Shown in pieces: positions 1-9,952 of a stretch of DNA of 64,000 bases. Positions within the stretch are counted from its first letter, which is position 1. Each line of letters begins with the position of its first letter. The notes beneath the pieces were generated by a model. It saw nothing but the letters and a program-made list of their open reading frames with translations. It did no database searches and was not told the origin of the DNA. Made by a program: the position numbers and the translations under genes. Origin of the DNA: Prorocentrum cordatum (Eukaryota; Sar; Dinophyceae; Prorocentrales; Prorocentraceae); contig CAUYUJ010022407.1 in NCBI GenBank assembly GCA_963575745.1, positions 35,001-99,000 of the forward strand. The letters are read 5' to 3'.

Positions 1-153
1 GTAAGTCCCTCTACGGGAGGAACATGCAGAAACAGTTCACAAACAGTCTGGGGACGATCTTGCTATATATTTGTTTTGCCCGTGTTTGCTTATTGTTTGA
101 CCCTGTTTGCTGTTTTTCCTCCAAAATCTGCTTGTAGGGGGACATGCCCGACC
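1..153 (+). mobile_element. Family A TIR element, copy A1 (5' end diverged or cut by window edge)
   Basis: The 3' terminal repeat (AAAATCTGCTTGTAGGGG, then GACATGCCCGACC) is intact. The left end reads GTAAGTCCCTCTACGGGAGG, a shortened form of the usual 5' repeat GTCGGGC-TGTCCCTCTACAGG. The core has the family hallmark AGTCTGGGGACGAT followed by a T-rich half. Nothing suggests coding capacity. The left end coincides with a perfect splice-donor-like GTAAGT. Confidence 0.75.
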
Positions 154-454
154 TACAGTCGGGCCGCTGAAGAAGGAACCCTTTTCGTTTGGGAGGGGCT
201 CCGTGTTCCTTAGTTCTTTTACAGTGCTCCTTGGGCTTTCCTGAGGCTTTCCATGGAACATCGGAGTTTAACTTATGGGAAAGAGAGGAGCCTCGTTCCT
301 TATGTATCGTTCCTTGGGTCAGCGCCCCGACGGTGTAAGCTGAAGCCAGCACGTCTCGGCTCGCCCTGCTCAAGAGCAGGAGGGGGGAGCGGCGGGGGCC
401 GGCGGCGCGCCGAGAGGGGGGGGGGATCGGGAGCCTCGAGACGGGGGTCAATGC
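154..454. other. Unassigned spacer
   Basis: No repeat family or coding signal is recognised. The last 100 bases are G-rich (runs of G near 379-425). Open frames here have no coding-like composition. Confidence 0.5.
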
Positions 455-686
455 TCAAGCAGTGGCGAAGCGTCCCGGCTCGCCTATAGCGCCACCAGGC
501 AATGTTCTAAGAACCTTTTGTGGTTCCCGCGGAATGCTCTTAGAACATGTATGGCTGGGACTGTTCTGGTTTAGCACATCGGGCTTATGTTCTAAGAACA
601 TTGTTTGCGTTATTCGAACACTTTTGGGTTCTAGGAGCATGTCGTGGTATGACTATAGGAATACCGGGACGGTCGGTCCCTGCTCA
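455..686 (+). mobile_element. Family B MITE-like element, copy B1
   Basis: About 230 bp with long imperfect terminal inverted repeats. The left end GCGTCCCGGCTCGCCTATAG matches the reverse complement of the right end, where CTATAGGAATACCGGGACGG is seen. It contains several copies of the palindromic word GTTCTAAGAAC. Two further copies lie at 2747-2970 and 57653-57884, all in this orientation. Confidence 0.75.
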
Positions 687-720
687 AAATGCAAGCGGGG
701 GTCAGCCAGAGCGCCCGATC

Positions 721-893
721 ATGCAGGATCCTGCAGGGCCAGGGTCACATTGACCCGGGTTTAGGTGCAGGACCTCCCAGCAGCTTGCAGGATCCCTTCG
801 CGTATTGACCCAGGTTTGGGTGCAGAATCTTGCAGGATCGTGCAGGATGTTGCAAAGCCTGACTGACCCAGGTCTGGATTGACCGGGGTCAGG
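721..893 (+). repeat. Family F repeat, copy F1 (TGCAGGATC-rich)
   Basis: The unit is rich in CCTGCAGG and TTGCAGGATC words alternating with TTGACCCGGGTTTAGG and GACCCAGGTTTGGGTGCAG. A second copy at 28282-28411 has the same word order, ending GGTTTGGATTGACC-TGGTCAG. It is non-coding. Confidence 0.65.
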
Positions 894-972
894 AGATCCC
901 CGAGGGGGGAGAGCGAGGGGGGCAGGCCTGCTCGGAAGGCGGCTGGGATTCTCGGGAGCCCTCTGGCCTGAA

Positions 973-1129
973 GTCGGGCGTGTCCCTCTACGGGAGGAAT
1001 GTTCCAAAAGAGTCCAAACATAGTCAGCGTACCTTTGTTTGAATGTGTTTTCATTTTTCCTTCTATACATGTTTGATGATTGTTTTATTGTTTCGCCCAA
1101 AATCCGCCTGTAGGAGGACACGCCCGACC
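973..1129 (+). mobile_element. Family A TIR element, copy A2
   Basis: The 5' repeat GTCGGGCGTGTCCCTCTACG and the 3' repeat ending GGACACGCCCGACC pair as inverted repeats. The core carries GTCCAAACATAGTC and a T-rich 3' half. Left flank is TGAA and right flank CTAA, so the inverted repeat may extend outward as TTARGTCGGGC. Confidence 0.85.
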
Positions 1130-1394
1130 TAACTCTAGCCTTCCGAGAATCGGCGGCGAGCGAGGGGAGGAAGTGAGAAGGAGAAGGCCCTCTCAGAAGG
1201 CGGCGGGGCTTCTCGGAAGGCCCCTCGCGCCTTCCGAGAAACTTTCTGCGAATCCCACCAGCCCTCTGGGCGTCGGTGGTTTAGAAAGTTTCCTCTTGCA
1301 CCCCTCCTTATTCCCCTTCGGGGAGGGGTTTATCATTGTTCCCTATTAATATACACCCCCTCCCCCAGGCGACTGGGAGCCAACCCATGTCCAT

Positions 1395-1560
1395 GAGGGC
1401 CCCCACCACCATCCCTTGGAGAAAAAATGCAAACCACACTCTGCCCCCACAATCCCTGGTAAAAAAAACAATGCAAACCACACTCTGTCTTCAATTTCGA
1501 AGCATGCGCGGCGAACCCGATGCGGCCTCCCCCCACAACCCCTGTCAAAAACCAAAACAG
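1395..1560. repeat. Short tandem duplication of about 50 bp
   Basis: The word AATGCAAACCACACTCTG occurs twice (near 1425 and 1470), each preceded by CCCTTGGAGAAAAA or CCCTGGTAAAAAAAAC. This is a two-copy imperfect tandem repeat leading into the GGC array. Confidence 0.6.
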
Positions 1561-1567
1561 ATTACAC

Positions 1568-1670
1568 TTGGCGGCGGCGGCGGCTGCGGCGGCTGCGGCG
1601 GCTGCGGCGGGGGCAGCGGCTGCGGCTGCGGCGGTGGCGGCGTCGGGGGCGGCGGCGGCGGCGGCGGGGG

Positions 1671-1701
<31 letters not shown>

Positions 1702-1905
1702 GGCGGCGGCAGCGGTGGCGGCAGCGACTGCGGCGGCAGCGGCTGCGGCGGCGGCGATTTGGCGGGGGGCGGCGGCGGCGGCGGCGCGGCGGGCGCGCGG
1801 CGGCGGCGGCAGCGGCGGCGGACAGCGGCGGCGGCGGCGCGGCGCCGGCGACGGGCGGCGGACGGCGGCGACGGCGGCGGCGGAGGCGGCGGCGGCGGCG
1901 GCGGA
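1568..1905. repeat. (GGC)n microsatellite, about 340 bp
   Basis: Nearly pure GGC/GCG trinucleotides with scattered TGC, AGC and GAC interruptions. All six frames are open here only because of the repeat (poly-Gly, poly-Ala, poly-Arg, poly-Pro), so those frames are not called as genes. Confidence 0.95.
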
Positions 1906-2099
1906 CTGGCCCCCAGTATCCAGAGACGACTGCTGCATATGCTGCGGCTCGGGCCCGGCTTGGGTGCTACGTATGTGTTTGGAGGGCGGGTGGGAGTGAG
2001 CGAGACGGCTTGCGGGCGGGGAGGGCGTCTCGACCCCTCCCTCTCCCCCCTCCCCTGGACCTGGACGTGGGGTTTCGCGAGTCGTCGGAGCATCCAAAA

Positions 2100-2460
2100 C
2101 GGCCTCGGCGAGGAAACCAACATCATATGTTTTATCATGGTTTTGGCTCCATTTTGGCCTTGGGGGGGGGCGCTAATTGGGCCCCCCCCTCCCGTGGTCG
2201 ATCTCACCCAAGATGGCCCCAAGAAGCGCCCAGGCGGCCCCAAGAGGCTCCCAAGAGACCCCCAAGAGGCCCCAAGAGACCCCCCAGAAGCACCCAAGAT
2301 GCTCCAAAAGGCCTCGGCGAGAATGCCAAATCATTGATTTCACGAAGATTTTAGCCACATGTTGGCCTCTTGGGGGGGCGCTGATTAAGATGACTCCAAG
2401 AGCGCTTGGGAGAGACCAAGATGACCTCCAAGATGGCTCAAGATATCTCAAGATGTCTCA
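2100..2460. repeat. Tandemly duplicated unit with a CCCAAGAGG minisatellite
   Basis: Two diverged copies begin with GGCCTCGGCGAG (near 2101 and 2311) and continue through a TTTTGGC-CC-TTTTGGCC--TTGGGGGGG block. Between them lies a degenerate array of CCAAGAGGC/CCCAAGAGAC words. Similar words recur, on the other strand, at 54640-54960 and 63510-63770. Confidence 0.6.
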
Positions 2461-2746
2461 TAATTGCTTCCTTTGTGTGCTGCCCACTTCCCTGATCGAG
2501 GCAATTCCTTTGGGCATCGTTTCTGGATGGGCTGAAACGTCAACAATTTGAGGAAGGCTTGGAAAGCTTCACATAAGGCCGGGGGACCTCCGAGCCTTCT
2601 GAGAAGACCCGCGGGATGTCTGCAGTGGGAGCCAGCGTCAAATTTCAGACTGGGTCTCGTCATTGTCCCGACGACTCCGTCAGGCCAACCCGAGCCCCCC
2701 GAACCTGGGTCTTACGTCTCCCCGAATGCTGTACCCTTGGTCTCAT

Positions 2747-2970
2747 GCAGTGGCGAAGCGTCCTGGCTCGCCTATAGCCCCACCAAGCAATGTTCTAAGA
2801 ACCTTTTGTGGTTTCCACGAAATGCTCTTAGAACTTTTCTGGTTGACATTGTCTTGATTTACCACATCGGGTTTCTGTTCTAAGAGCATTGTGTTATTCG
2901 CACATTTCTGGGTTCTAAGAACATTTCGTGGTAGGACTATAGAAATGCTGGGACGGTCGGTCCCTGCTCA
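2747..2970 (+). mobile_element. Family B MITE-like element, copy B2
   Basis: Same left end (GCAGTGGCGAAGCGTCC) and right end (GGGACGGTCGGTCCCTGCTC) as B1, with internal GTTCTAAGAAC words. About 224 bp, non-coding. Confidence 0.75.
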
Positions 2971-2989
2971 ATTGGTCGGGTGTTCGACC

Positions 2990-3115
2990 CAGACATCCGG
3001 CCGCTCCAACTGTTTTCGATGCGATGTCCCCGGAGGTCCAGACCACTTCTTCCTACAGGGCTGGTGATTCGTCCTGAATCGTTTTGTTGACGGTCCCGAT
3101 GCCCAGCGAGAGTCC
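2990..3115 (-). mobile_element. Degenerate family D fragment
   Basis: In reverse orientation this shows the D-family order CAGAC--CCGG, GGAGGTCCAGACC, then TCGTTTTGTTGACGGTCCCG. It is much diverged, with neither end intact. Confidence 0.4.
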
Positions 3116-3116
3116 C

Positions 3117-3245
3117 ATGACCTTGAGATCCGACATTGCAGAACATGTGCACTTTCGCAAAACAAAATCACGACCAGAGCCCCAGACTCTACCTTTCCGC
3201 GTCATTGTTCTAGCCAAATCGGTCTGTGAGGCTCCCAGGGCCCGA
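3117..3245 (+). repeat. Family U repeat, copy U1
   Basis: Order of words: CCTTGAGATCCGAC, ATCACGACCAGAGCCCCAG, then CCCAGGGCCCGAGC. It matches 58715-58830, with a partial match at 57955-58050. In the 58.7 kb copy the unit sits next to a family D element, as it does here. Confidence 0.6.
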
Positions 3246-3427
3246 GCTGGAGCGAACACGCTGGGTGTGAAAAAGGTGTAACGCCAGGATCTACAGGGGG
3301 GGAGGCCGAAGACGGCCAAAAACCCGCCGTTGCAATATTGATGTTTGCCGCAGCGTCGGGCCTCCTGGCTCCGACAAACGTTGGAGGAGCAGGACGCGGG
3401 CGGAGAACTTGTTGGAGGATATTTTTT

Positions 3428-3703
3428 TCGGGAGGAGGAAACGGAGGAGGAGGAGGAGGAGGACGAGGAGGACGAGGAGGAATAGGATTGAAGAGGAGGA
3501 GGACGATGAGGAGGAGGGTAATGAGGAGGAAAGAGGAGGATAAGGAGGAGGAAGAGGAGGAGGAGGAGGAGGAGGAGGAGGAGGAGGAGGAGCGATTGGA
3601 CGCGCGCGAGAGAGGAAGAGGGAGAGAGCAAAAGAGAGAGAGAGAGAGAGAGAGTAGGAAAGAGGGCGCTGGAACGGTATGGGAGGAGCAGGAGGTGAAG
3701 GAG

Positions 3704-3737
<34 letters not shown>

Positions 3738-3850
3738 CGAAGGAGGAGGAGGAGGAAGAGGAGGAGGAGGAGGAGGAGGAGGAGGCGGAGAAGGAGGAGG
3801 AGCAGGAGGAGGAGGAGCAGGAGGAGGAGGAGGAGGAGGAGGAGGAGGAC
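3428..3850. repeat. (GGA)n purine-tract microsatellite with internal (GA)n
   Basis: About 420 bp of GGA/AGG repeats, interrupted at 3600-3680 by a GAGAGA tract. This is a long polypurine run on the + strand. The apparent Glu/Gly/Arg frames are repeat artefacts. Confidence 0.95.
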
Positions 3851-4330
3851 GCTGCCCCCCCGAAACAAATGGTCTTCCTGCTGGAGGACGCGGGCGGCGC
3901 GGAGTCGCCGCCGCCCGCGGCGCGGTGGGCGGAGGCGGCAGGCGCCCCCCCCCCGCGCCCCGCCTGCCGGCGGCGGCGGGGTCCCCGTGCGCGTGGGCGG
4001 CGGCCCCGCTGCGGGAGGGGAAGCAACACACACAGGCACGAGCCATCGCCGATTCCCAGGAAAGTGCACATTGCTCATTTCTAGTGCTTCGAAGGTTCTT
4101 CGATCTGTTGGGGGGCCGAGATTCTCTCATTTCGAATGCTTCTATCCTGGGCCACTCCCTGGCCACTGGGGGGCCAGGAACAAGTCGAAACGAGCACAAT
4201 CAGAAGTGAGCACGATTAGAAAGGAGCGACGTGTACGCGAAAAGATGGGCAGTGGGGCGGAGGACGAAGACCCAGAAGATGTGGGAACATGTGGGGATTC
4301 CTGGGCTTCGTGTGTTTCGATGTGTGGTAA

Positions 4331-4480
4331 GTCGGGCCTGTCCCTCGACAGGGGGAATCTCCAAAATAGTCAAAACACAGTTTTGGGACGATTGTTTGAC
4401 CATGTTTGAGCATTGTTGGAGTATTCGTTGACTTTTTTATTTGTCGTCCAAAATCCTCCTGTAGGGGGACAAGCCCGACC
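4331..4480 (+). mobile_element. Family A TIR element, copy A3, with splice-like ends
   Basis: The left junction reads GGTAAGTCGGGCCTG, a perfect donor-like GTAAGT. The right end reads GCCCGACCTAAG, followed by ATTTGTG. Core includes AAAATAGTCAAAACACAG and TTTTTTATTTGTCGTCC. It is the best single copy for testing intron behaviour. Confidence 0.85.
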
Positions 4481-4691
4481 TAAGATTTGTGTGTGTGTGT
4501 TTGTAAGCCCCTTCACGTCTGCGGGAGCGGGCGGCCGCCTGGGCTGGAGGAGCAAATCCTGACCTTCCAGGAGGGCTAACAAACAGCACCAGGACCTCGA
4601 CATCTTAACTCCCGAGGTTTTAGGCAGTCCAGATAGGTCAAAAGGTCTGGAGGGCTATTGTCTAGCACTCTGGAAGGTCAGGGAACAAGGG

Positions 4692-4836
4692 TATGAACAT
4701 AAACTCGTGACGAAATCCACGCGGATTTCGTGGATCTGCGCTGGGGGCCCCTCCGCGCGCTCCGCGCGCCAGGGAGGTGGGTCCCAGCGCAGATCCCAGG
4801 AATCCGCGAGGGGCGCCAAAAGTTTATGTTCATGCC
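4692..4836 (+). mobile_element. Family C hairpin element, copy C1
   Basis: Foldback element. The left arm includes GAACATAAACTC and CGCGGATTTCGTGGATCTGC; the right arm returns as GCGCAGATCCCAGGAATCC and AAGTTTATGTTCATGCC. The loop contains CGCGCTCCGCGCGCCAGGG, itself palindromic. Confidence 0.75.
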
Positions 4837-4860
4837 GTTTTTTTATTCGGAGCTGCACTG

Positions 4861-4948
4861 CGTCCCTGGCGCGCGGAGCGCACCAGGGAGGTGGGTCCAG
4901 CGCGGATCCCAGAAATTCGCGCGGACCGTCAAAGTTTATGTGTCTGCC
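4861..4948 (+). mobile_element. Family C hairpin element, partial copy C2
   Basis: Only the loop and right arm are present (CCCTGGCGCGCGGAGCG, then TCCAGCGCGGATCCCAG and AAAGTTTATGT). It directly follows C1. Confidence 0.65.
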
Positions 4949-5035
4949 TTTTTGTTCTTGTTCTCCAGTCCAGGGGGGTGATTGTTGAGCGGGTGTGGGC
5001 TCGTCCTCGCAATCTGCCTGGCCTAGTCCTTGTCC

Positions 5036-5491
5036 CCCTCCTCCTTGTACCCCTCATCGTCCTCATCCTCCTACTCCTTTTCCCTCCTGCTCCTCCTCCT
5101 CCTCCTCCTCCTCCTCCTACTCCTACTCCTACTCCTACTCCTACTCCTCCTCCTACGCATCCTCTTCCTCCTTCTCCTTGTGACGTTCACCAGACATTGT
5201 GAACAAGCTTGTTGCGTCGCTCCTCCTCCTCCTCCTCCCTCTCCTCCTTCTCCTCCTTCTCCTCCTTCTCCTCTTTCTCCTCCTCCCCCTCCTTCCCCTC
5301 CTCCCCCCTCTCGCCAGGGGGGACGCGGGTCCTGAGGTGCCTCGCCGTTTTTTGGGGCTTCCCGGGGCCCCCCGCGGCCCCCCGGGACCGTCAGAACACA
5401 TCTCAGGATCAAGAGCTCGTCCCAGGAGGAGGAGGAGGAGGGGGAGGAGGAGGAGGAGGAGGAGGAGGAGGAGGAGGAGGAGGAGGAGGGG
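5036..5491. repeat. (CTC)n arrays followed by a (GGA)n array
   Basis: CTC/CCT tracts at 5036-5185 and 5215-5312 are followed by a GGA tract at 5422-5491. The opposite-sense tracts could fold into a long imperfect hairpin. No gene is supported in the Ser/Leu/Pro frames they generate. Confidence 0.9.
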
Positions 5492-5643
5492 GGGTTCGGG
5501 GCACCCTATGCCAATCCTCGCCCCGTCCTCCTCACGGCCGCCGCCAGCGTCTCTGCCTGGCGTTGTGCTTCGCAGCAGCGGCGTCGGAGGTGTGCCGCCG
5601 ACGGCTCTTTTGCACCCTTGGCAGTGCACCCCTGATTCATTGG

Positions 5644-5784
5644 GTCGGGCACGTCCCTCGACAGGAGGCATGTTCAAACATGGTCCAGGGACGATTGTTC
5701 GACTGCTGTGTCCCTTTTGGTGCACTTCGTTACGATTCTAATGTTTTCCTTCCAGGATCCGTCTGTAGGGAGACATGCCCAATC
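5644..5784 (+). mobile_element. Family A TIR element, copy A4
   Basis: The 5' repeat GTCGGGCACGTCCCTCGACA and the 3' repeat ATCCGTCTGTAGGGAGACAT are present; the last bases are mutated (CCCAATCT in place of CCCGACCT). About 141 bp. Confidence 0.8.
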
Positions 5785-5931
5785 TGAACCTATGATGTGC
5801 GCGGCGTCTTTCGTCTTCTTCTGCTGCCCTCGCCCTCAGGTTTCAGAGGAAGGGCGTCTGCCGATCCCGCTGCCCTTTGGAGCCAGCTGGGGGTCCGAAG
5901 TGGGTAGCCCAGCACTTCTTTTAAATCGGGC

Positions 5932-5970
5932 GTGTTCCTCTACACGAGGAAATTCAAACATACATTGCAT
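5932..5970 (+). mobile_element. Family A solo 5' end (A5)
   Basis: AAATCGGGCGTGTTCCTCTA, then ACGAGGAAATTCAAACAT, is a diverged 5' terminal repeat with no 3' partner. The satellite beginning near 5985 replaces the rest. Confidence 0.6.
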
Positions 5971-5984
5971 CCGTCATGCGTGTC

Positions 5985-7262
5985 TTGAAAGTGGGTTGAC
6001 CCAAGTAGCCCAAGTAGAGGATATGACCCAAGTAGCCCAAGTAGCCCGAGTAGCCCAAGTAGCCCAAGGGTTCGACCCAAGTAGCCCAAGTACCTCGAGA
6101 CATCCTTACACCTCTGGCGCCGCTGCTCGAAACATCCTCACAACTTTGGCTACTTGGGCTACTTGGGCCACTCGGGTCAATCCTCTGCTTTGGCTACTTG
6201 GGCCGATCGAGACAGCCTCACAACTCTGGCTACTTTGGCTTCTTGGGCTACTTGGGTCGACTCTCTACTTGGGCTACTTGGGCCGTTCGAGACATCCTCA
6301 CAACTCTGGCGCCGCTGCTCGAGACATCCTCACCACTTTGGCTATTCGGGCTACTTGGGCTACTTGGGGCAATCCTCTACTTGAGCTACTTGTGCCGCTC
6401 GAGACATCCTCACAATTCTCGCGCCGCCGCTCGAGACATCCTCACCACTTTGGCTACTTGGGCTACTTGGACAAACTCTCTACGTGGGCTACTTGGTCTG
6501 CTCGAGACATCCTCACAACTTTTGCGCCGCCGCTCGAGACCTCCTCGCAACTCTGGCTACTTAGGCTACTTGGGGTCCTGAAAGTGGGTTGACCCTATTA
6601 GCCCAAGTAGGCCGGGAGCCCAAGTATAGGGTTTGACCCGAGTAACCCAAATAGCCCAAGTAGCCCCAGTAGCCCAAGGGTTTGACCCAAGTAGCCCAAA
6701 TAGCTCGAGATATCCTCACAACTCTGGCGCTGCCGCTGGAGACATTGTCACAACTTTGGCTACTTGGGTCAACCCTCTACTTGGGCTAATTGGGCCGCTC
6801 GAGACATCCTCACGACTTTGGCGCCACCGCTCGAGAGATCCTCACAAGTCTGGCTACTCGGGCTACTTGGGGTTCTGAAAGTTCGGAAAGTGGGTTGACC
6901 CGCGTAGCCCACGTAGCCCGAGTAGAGGACATGCTCCAAGTAGACCAAATAGCCTGGGTAGCCCAAGTAGCTCAAGGGTTCGACCCAAGTCGCCCCAATA
7001 ATTCGAGACATCCTCACAACTCTGGCGCCGCCGCTGGAGACATTGTCACAGCTTTGGCTACTTGGGCTATTAGGGCCAGCTCTCTACTTGGGCTACTTGG
7101 GGTACTTGTTCCTCTACTTGGTCTACTCGGGCTGCTCGAGACATCCTCACGACTCTGGCGCCGCCGCTCGAGACGTCCCCACAGCTTTGGCCACTCGGGC
7201 TACTTGGACGACCTGGGCGACTTGGGTCAACCCCCCTACCTGGGCTGCTTGGGGCCCCTCGA
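5985..7262. repeat. Satellite built on CCCAAGTAG in both orientations
   Basis: Runs of CCCAAGTAG alternate with runs of the reverse complement CTACTTGGG. They are separated by a longer motif, CTCGAGACATCCTCACAACT followed by CTGGCGCCGCCG. The block repeats about three times (starts near 5990, 6590 and 6890), each opening with GAAAGTGGGTTGACCC. The arrangement is a set of nested foldbacks. Frames across it are repeat artefacts. Confidence 0.9.
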
Positions 7263-7421
7263 GGTCGCCGACGGGCCAGGGCCTGGGGCCCTGGCCTCCC
7301 GTCCAGACTGGCCAACCATGGCAGCCCCTGGACGGCGGGGCCGCTCGCGGAGGACCGCGTCCAGGCGGCTGCAGACCCTGGGGGGCTTCCTGATCGCAGG
7401 AGGGCGGCGGCGATATATCCC

Positions 7422-7606
7422 CAGACCCCCTCGCGCTGTGAAACAAATCACGACGGGAGGTGTTTCGCTTTTTTTCGGCCTCTGGGGGCCCTCACCAGGC
7501 CTCGGGACCGTCAGCTGACTACTCAGGATGAGAAGGCGTTCCCGGGGAATGGGTCCGGATCTCTGGGGGTCGCGTCATGAAAAAATCACGACGTCGGGAA
7601 TCTGGG
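7422..7606 (+). mobile_element. Family D MITE-like element, copy D1
   Basis: About 185 bp with short inverted ends: CAGACCCCC-TCGCG at left, GACGTCGGG--TCTGGG at right. Internal landmarks are ATCACGACGGGAGG, CTCTGGGGGCCCTCACCAGG, GGGACCGTCA, and GGGGGTCGCGTCATGA. Related copies occur across the window in both orientations. Confidence 0.85.
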
Positions 7607-8116
7607 TCCGTGGCCACTCCACGATTGGAGTTCCACCCAGCTTCCAGACCTTGAGTTGTGTAGCCAATGGTTCCTTACCCTCTACCCAGTGCGCTCAGTG
7701 TGTCTGGACCGCCTAAAACTTCGACCAGAGCTCAAACCCAAGGGCCTTGCCGCAATTTTTGAGCCCTCCTGGGAAGTCAGAGAGAATTCCCGGCAGGCCG
7801 ACCCCACCGCCGCCGTCGCCGCCGGCGCCCCGCAGACAGTTCAAAAGCCGCCAGCCGCGATTCTCTCACGACACGACGGGATCTGGGAAGGAGATGTCAA
7901 GCTTCGAGCGGGCCTTTGGAACGACAGGACCGTTTGTATGTCTGGTCCCATTTCTCAGTTGTGTTCCTTGTTCCGTCGCCGTTGGTTGTCCAATTCGGTC
8001 CGGTTCCGAGTCTGGCACAGTTGGTGGTCCTATCTTGCGAAAGTGCGATCGTTTTTCTAGCGGTGTCACGTTCGAGAGCCAATGTCTGGAGACGATCAAG
8101 CATTGCTCAGCCGTTC
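7607..8116. other. Unassigned spacer
   Basis: No family or gene recognised. It contains several GTTCCGTCGCC/GGTCCGGTTCC-like words, and a (CCGCCG) run near 7803-7830. Confidence 0.4.
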
Positions 8117-8300
8117 CCAGGACCCGCCACAGTCCACCCGCACAGTGAGGATGCGCAACCTTCTCCAGGGTACCCCTGCATATCCTTGCATCCTTGCCTC
8201 CTCGGTCCATCCTTGGCCACTTTCGTTGGCTGCGCCCCTCTCGAGAAGTCTCGAAAGCTGCCCCTCAGTCCATTGCATCCTTATCACGAAGAAGACAAAA
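8117..8300 (+). repeat. Family N repeat, copy N1
   Basis: Words CAGTCCACCCGCA, GTGAGGATG and GGTACCCC(T)GC, then CTTGC and CCATCC. They recur in the same order at 22480-22690. Confidence 0.5.
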
Positions 8301-8468
8301 CGCCATAAACAGAAACCTTTGGCGCTCCGCACGGATTTCTTGGCTCCGCCCTGGGGCCCCCCGGCCAGCGCCTCCGGCGCCGCCCTTGGCGCGCTCCGCG
8401 CGCTACGGAGAGGGGTCCAGCTCGAATCCAAAACCCCCCCCGCGGAGCGCCAAAAGTTTATTTTTATG
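8301..8468 (+). mobile_element. Family C hairpin element, copy C3
   Basis: Left arm CCATAAACAGAAACC and GGCGCTCCGCACGGATTTCT; loop CGCCTCCGGCGCCGCCC and GGCGCGCTCCGCGCG; right arm CGCGGAGCGCCAAAAGTTTA. The right arm is partly decayed (a run of Cs replaces the GGATCC section). Confidence 0.75.
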
Positions 8469-8747
8469 TGGATTTATCTTCTTCCACCCGAGGCCCTTTG
8501 CATCCTTGTCGCGCATTCTTGCACCACGGGCCGACTGCAGTGAAGCTCAGGGTCTGGTCGCGCCGCCGCCGCGTCGCCGCCCATAGCGGCGCCCGCCGCG
8601 CCGCCCGCCGCCGCCGAGCGGCGCCCCCCGCCGACAGGCCCCGGGCCGCGGGCGAGCGACGGCCAGCGGGCCCCCGCTGCCGCGACGCTGGGCAGGCCCG
8701 CGTCGCCGCGGGAGCAGTCCAGGGCTCGGCCCTGCGCCCTTGGACGG

Positions 8748-8940
8748 GTCGTCCTCCGCCGTCGTCGCTGCCGCCGTCGTCGTCATCGTCGGCGTCGGCG
8801 TCGTCGGCGTCGTTGCCGTCGCCGTCGCCGTCGACGTCGTCGTCGTTGTCGGTGGCGGCGGCGGCGTCGTCGACGTCGCCGTCGCCGTCGTCGTCGTCAT
8901 CGTCGTCGTCCGTGGCGGCGCCGTCGTCGTCGCCGTCAGC
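8748..8940. repeat. (GTC)n microsatellite
   Basis: About 190 bp of GTC/GCC/GGC trinucleotides, preceded by about 200 bp of very GC-rich unique sequence. Confidence 0.9.
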
Positions 8941-8967
8941 TGCGGCGTCCTCCCAGATCTCCCCACT

Positions 8968-9160
8968 GGGATCACCGCGGGGGCTGCTGAGGGGATATGG
9001 GGGTGCACAAGTGGATGCGAGGTTGGCTTCCATGTCTGGCCGAACCTAGCGCTCCTCGATGTTCCACGAGTGCCCTGGGCGGCTTGGGTGGGCTCGCGAA
9101 CTCCGCGAGGTGGGCGGAGCCCACGTGGCCCAGACCCTTCCGCCGCCCCCGCGGTGATCT
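8968..9160. mobile_element. Family I foldback element, copy I1
   Basis: Bounded by GGGATCACCGCGGG at left and CCCGCGGTGATC at right, an inverted pair. It contains the palindrome GTGGGCGGAGCCCAC near 9113. Related elements are near 37545-37780, 38190-38495 and 41470-41645. Confidence 0.6.
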
Positions 9161-9504
9161 GAGCGGAGGGCGGTCGACGAGGCAGCGCGCGCCGGGGATG
9201 GGCCCCAAGAAGCGTCGGCCCCTCGGCTGTGGGGCGTCCCGGGCCCGCGCGCCGCTGGGCCTGCGCCGAGGTCCTCCGCGGTGTCCGAGGGCTCCGCGTG
9301 ATGCGCCGCGAGGCGAGGCGGGGGGGAAGCCCGAGCGGCGGCGCGCGCTCAGCTATCGTCCTCTTCCTCCCTTTTGCTTCCTTGCTGTCGCCCCCAGGCG
9401 TACAGCTCACAGCACGAGCCCTTCTCTCACAGAGGGGCTCGTTGGAGAGGGGGCCCCTCTCCCGCAGAGGGGCGGGCGCGCACAAACACATTGTAATTTT
9501 GTTC

Positions 9505-9640
9505 CACGCATCGACCCCCCATCGCCCATCGATCGCCGATGTGGCCGGATCGCCCAGGATCGCGCGGACTCGTTGTCGGGTGCCTATCGCTGACCTATCG
9601 CCGATTCCAGGTCGATGGTCCCCCCCCCTGAACCAGTCCC
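9505..9640. repeat. Family H repeat, copy H1 (ATCGCCGAT words)
   Basis: Contains CATCGACCCCC, CGATCGCCGATG and CCTATCGC-GACCTATCGCC, then GATTCCAGGTCGATG and CCAGTCCCCCCCT. The 3' part closely matches 35990-36075; a looser match is at 20015-20160. Confidence 0.6.
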
Positions 9641-9779
9641 CCCCTCTACTTGGGTCACCGCGGTGGTTGCTAATTGGATTGAGGGTTCCTTAGTAGAGAC
9701 TACGATGGCTGATTGCTGACCTAACTTAACAAGGGGGTCGGAAGTGCCCTAAGTGGCTCAAGGGGATTGAACCCACCCA

Positions 9780-9952
9780 AGCCTCGGAGGGACGCCAACA
9801 ATACACCACCAGCCCTGCCAGGTCCATCCTGGGCCCTGGACTGGTGTATAGACATCCAGGCCGAAGCCAGGAGGGTGTGTGCACCAGTCCAGGGCCCAGG
9901 ACGGGCCTCGCCAGGACCGGTGGCGGGGTATTGTTGGAGCTCTCTTCCAAAG
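9780..9952. mobile_element. Family J palindrome (single copy)
   Basis: Left arm GCCAACAATACACCACC, then CATCCTGGGCCCTGGACTGG. Right arm CACCAGTCCAGGGCCCAGGA, then GGCGGGGTATTGTTGG. Arms are about 60 bp, so a long hairpin is possible. No coding signal. Confidence 0.7.

Noticed and set aside
5985-7262. CRISPR-like regular repeats
   Set aside because: Units alternate in orientation, spacers are themselves repeated, and the genome is eukaryotic in style.
7866-8210. 114-codon minus-strand frame
   Set aside because: It covers repeat-like GTTCCG words and half of family N, with no coding-like third-position bias.
8464-9491. Long GC-rich frames on both strands (up to 314 codons)
   Set aside because: They overlap a GTC array and high-GC DNA where stops are rare. 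No domain or consistent codon pattern.
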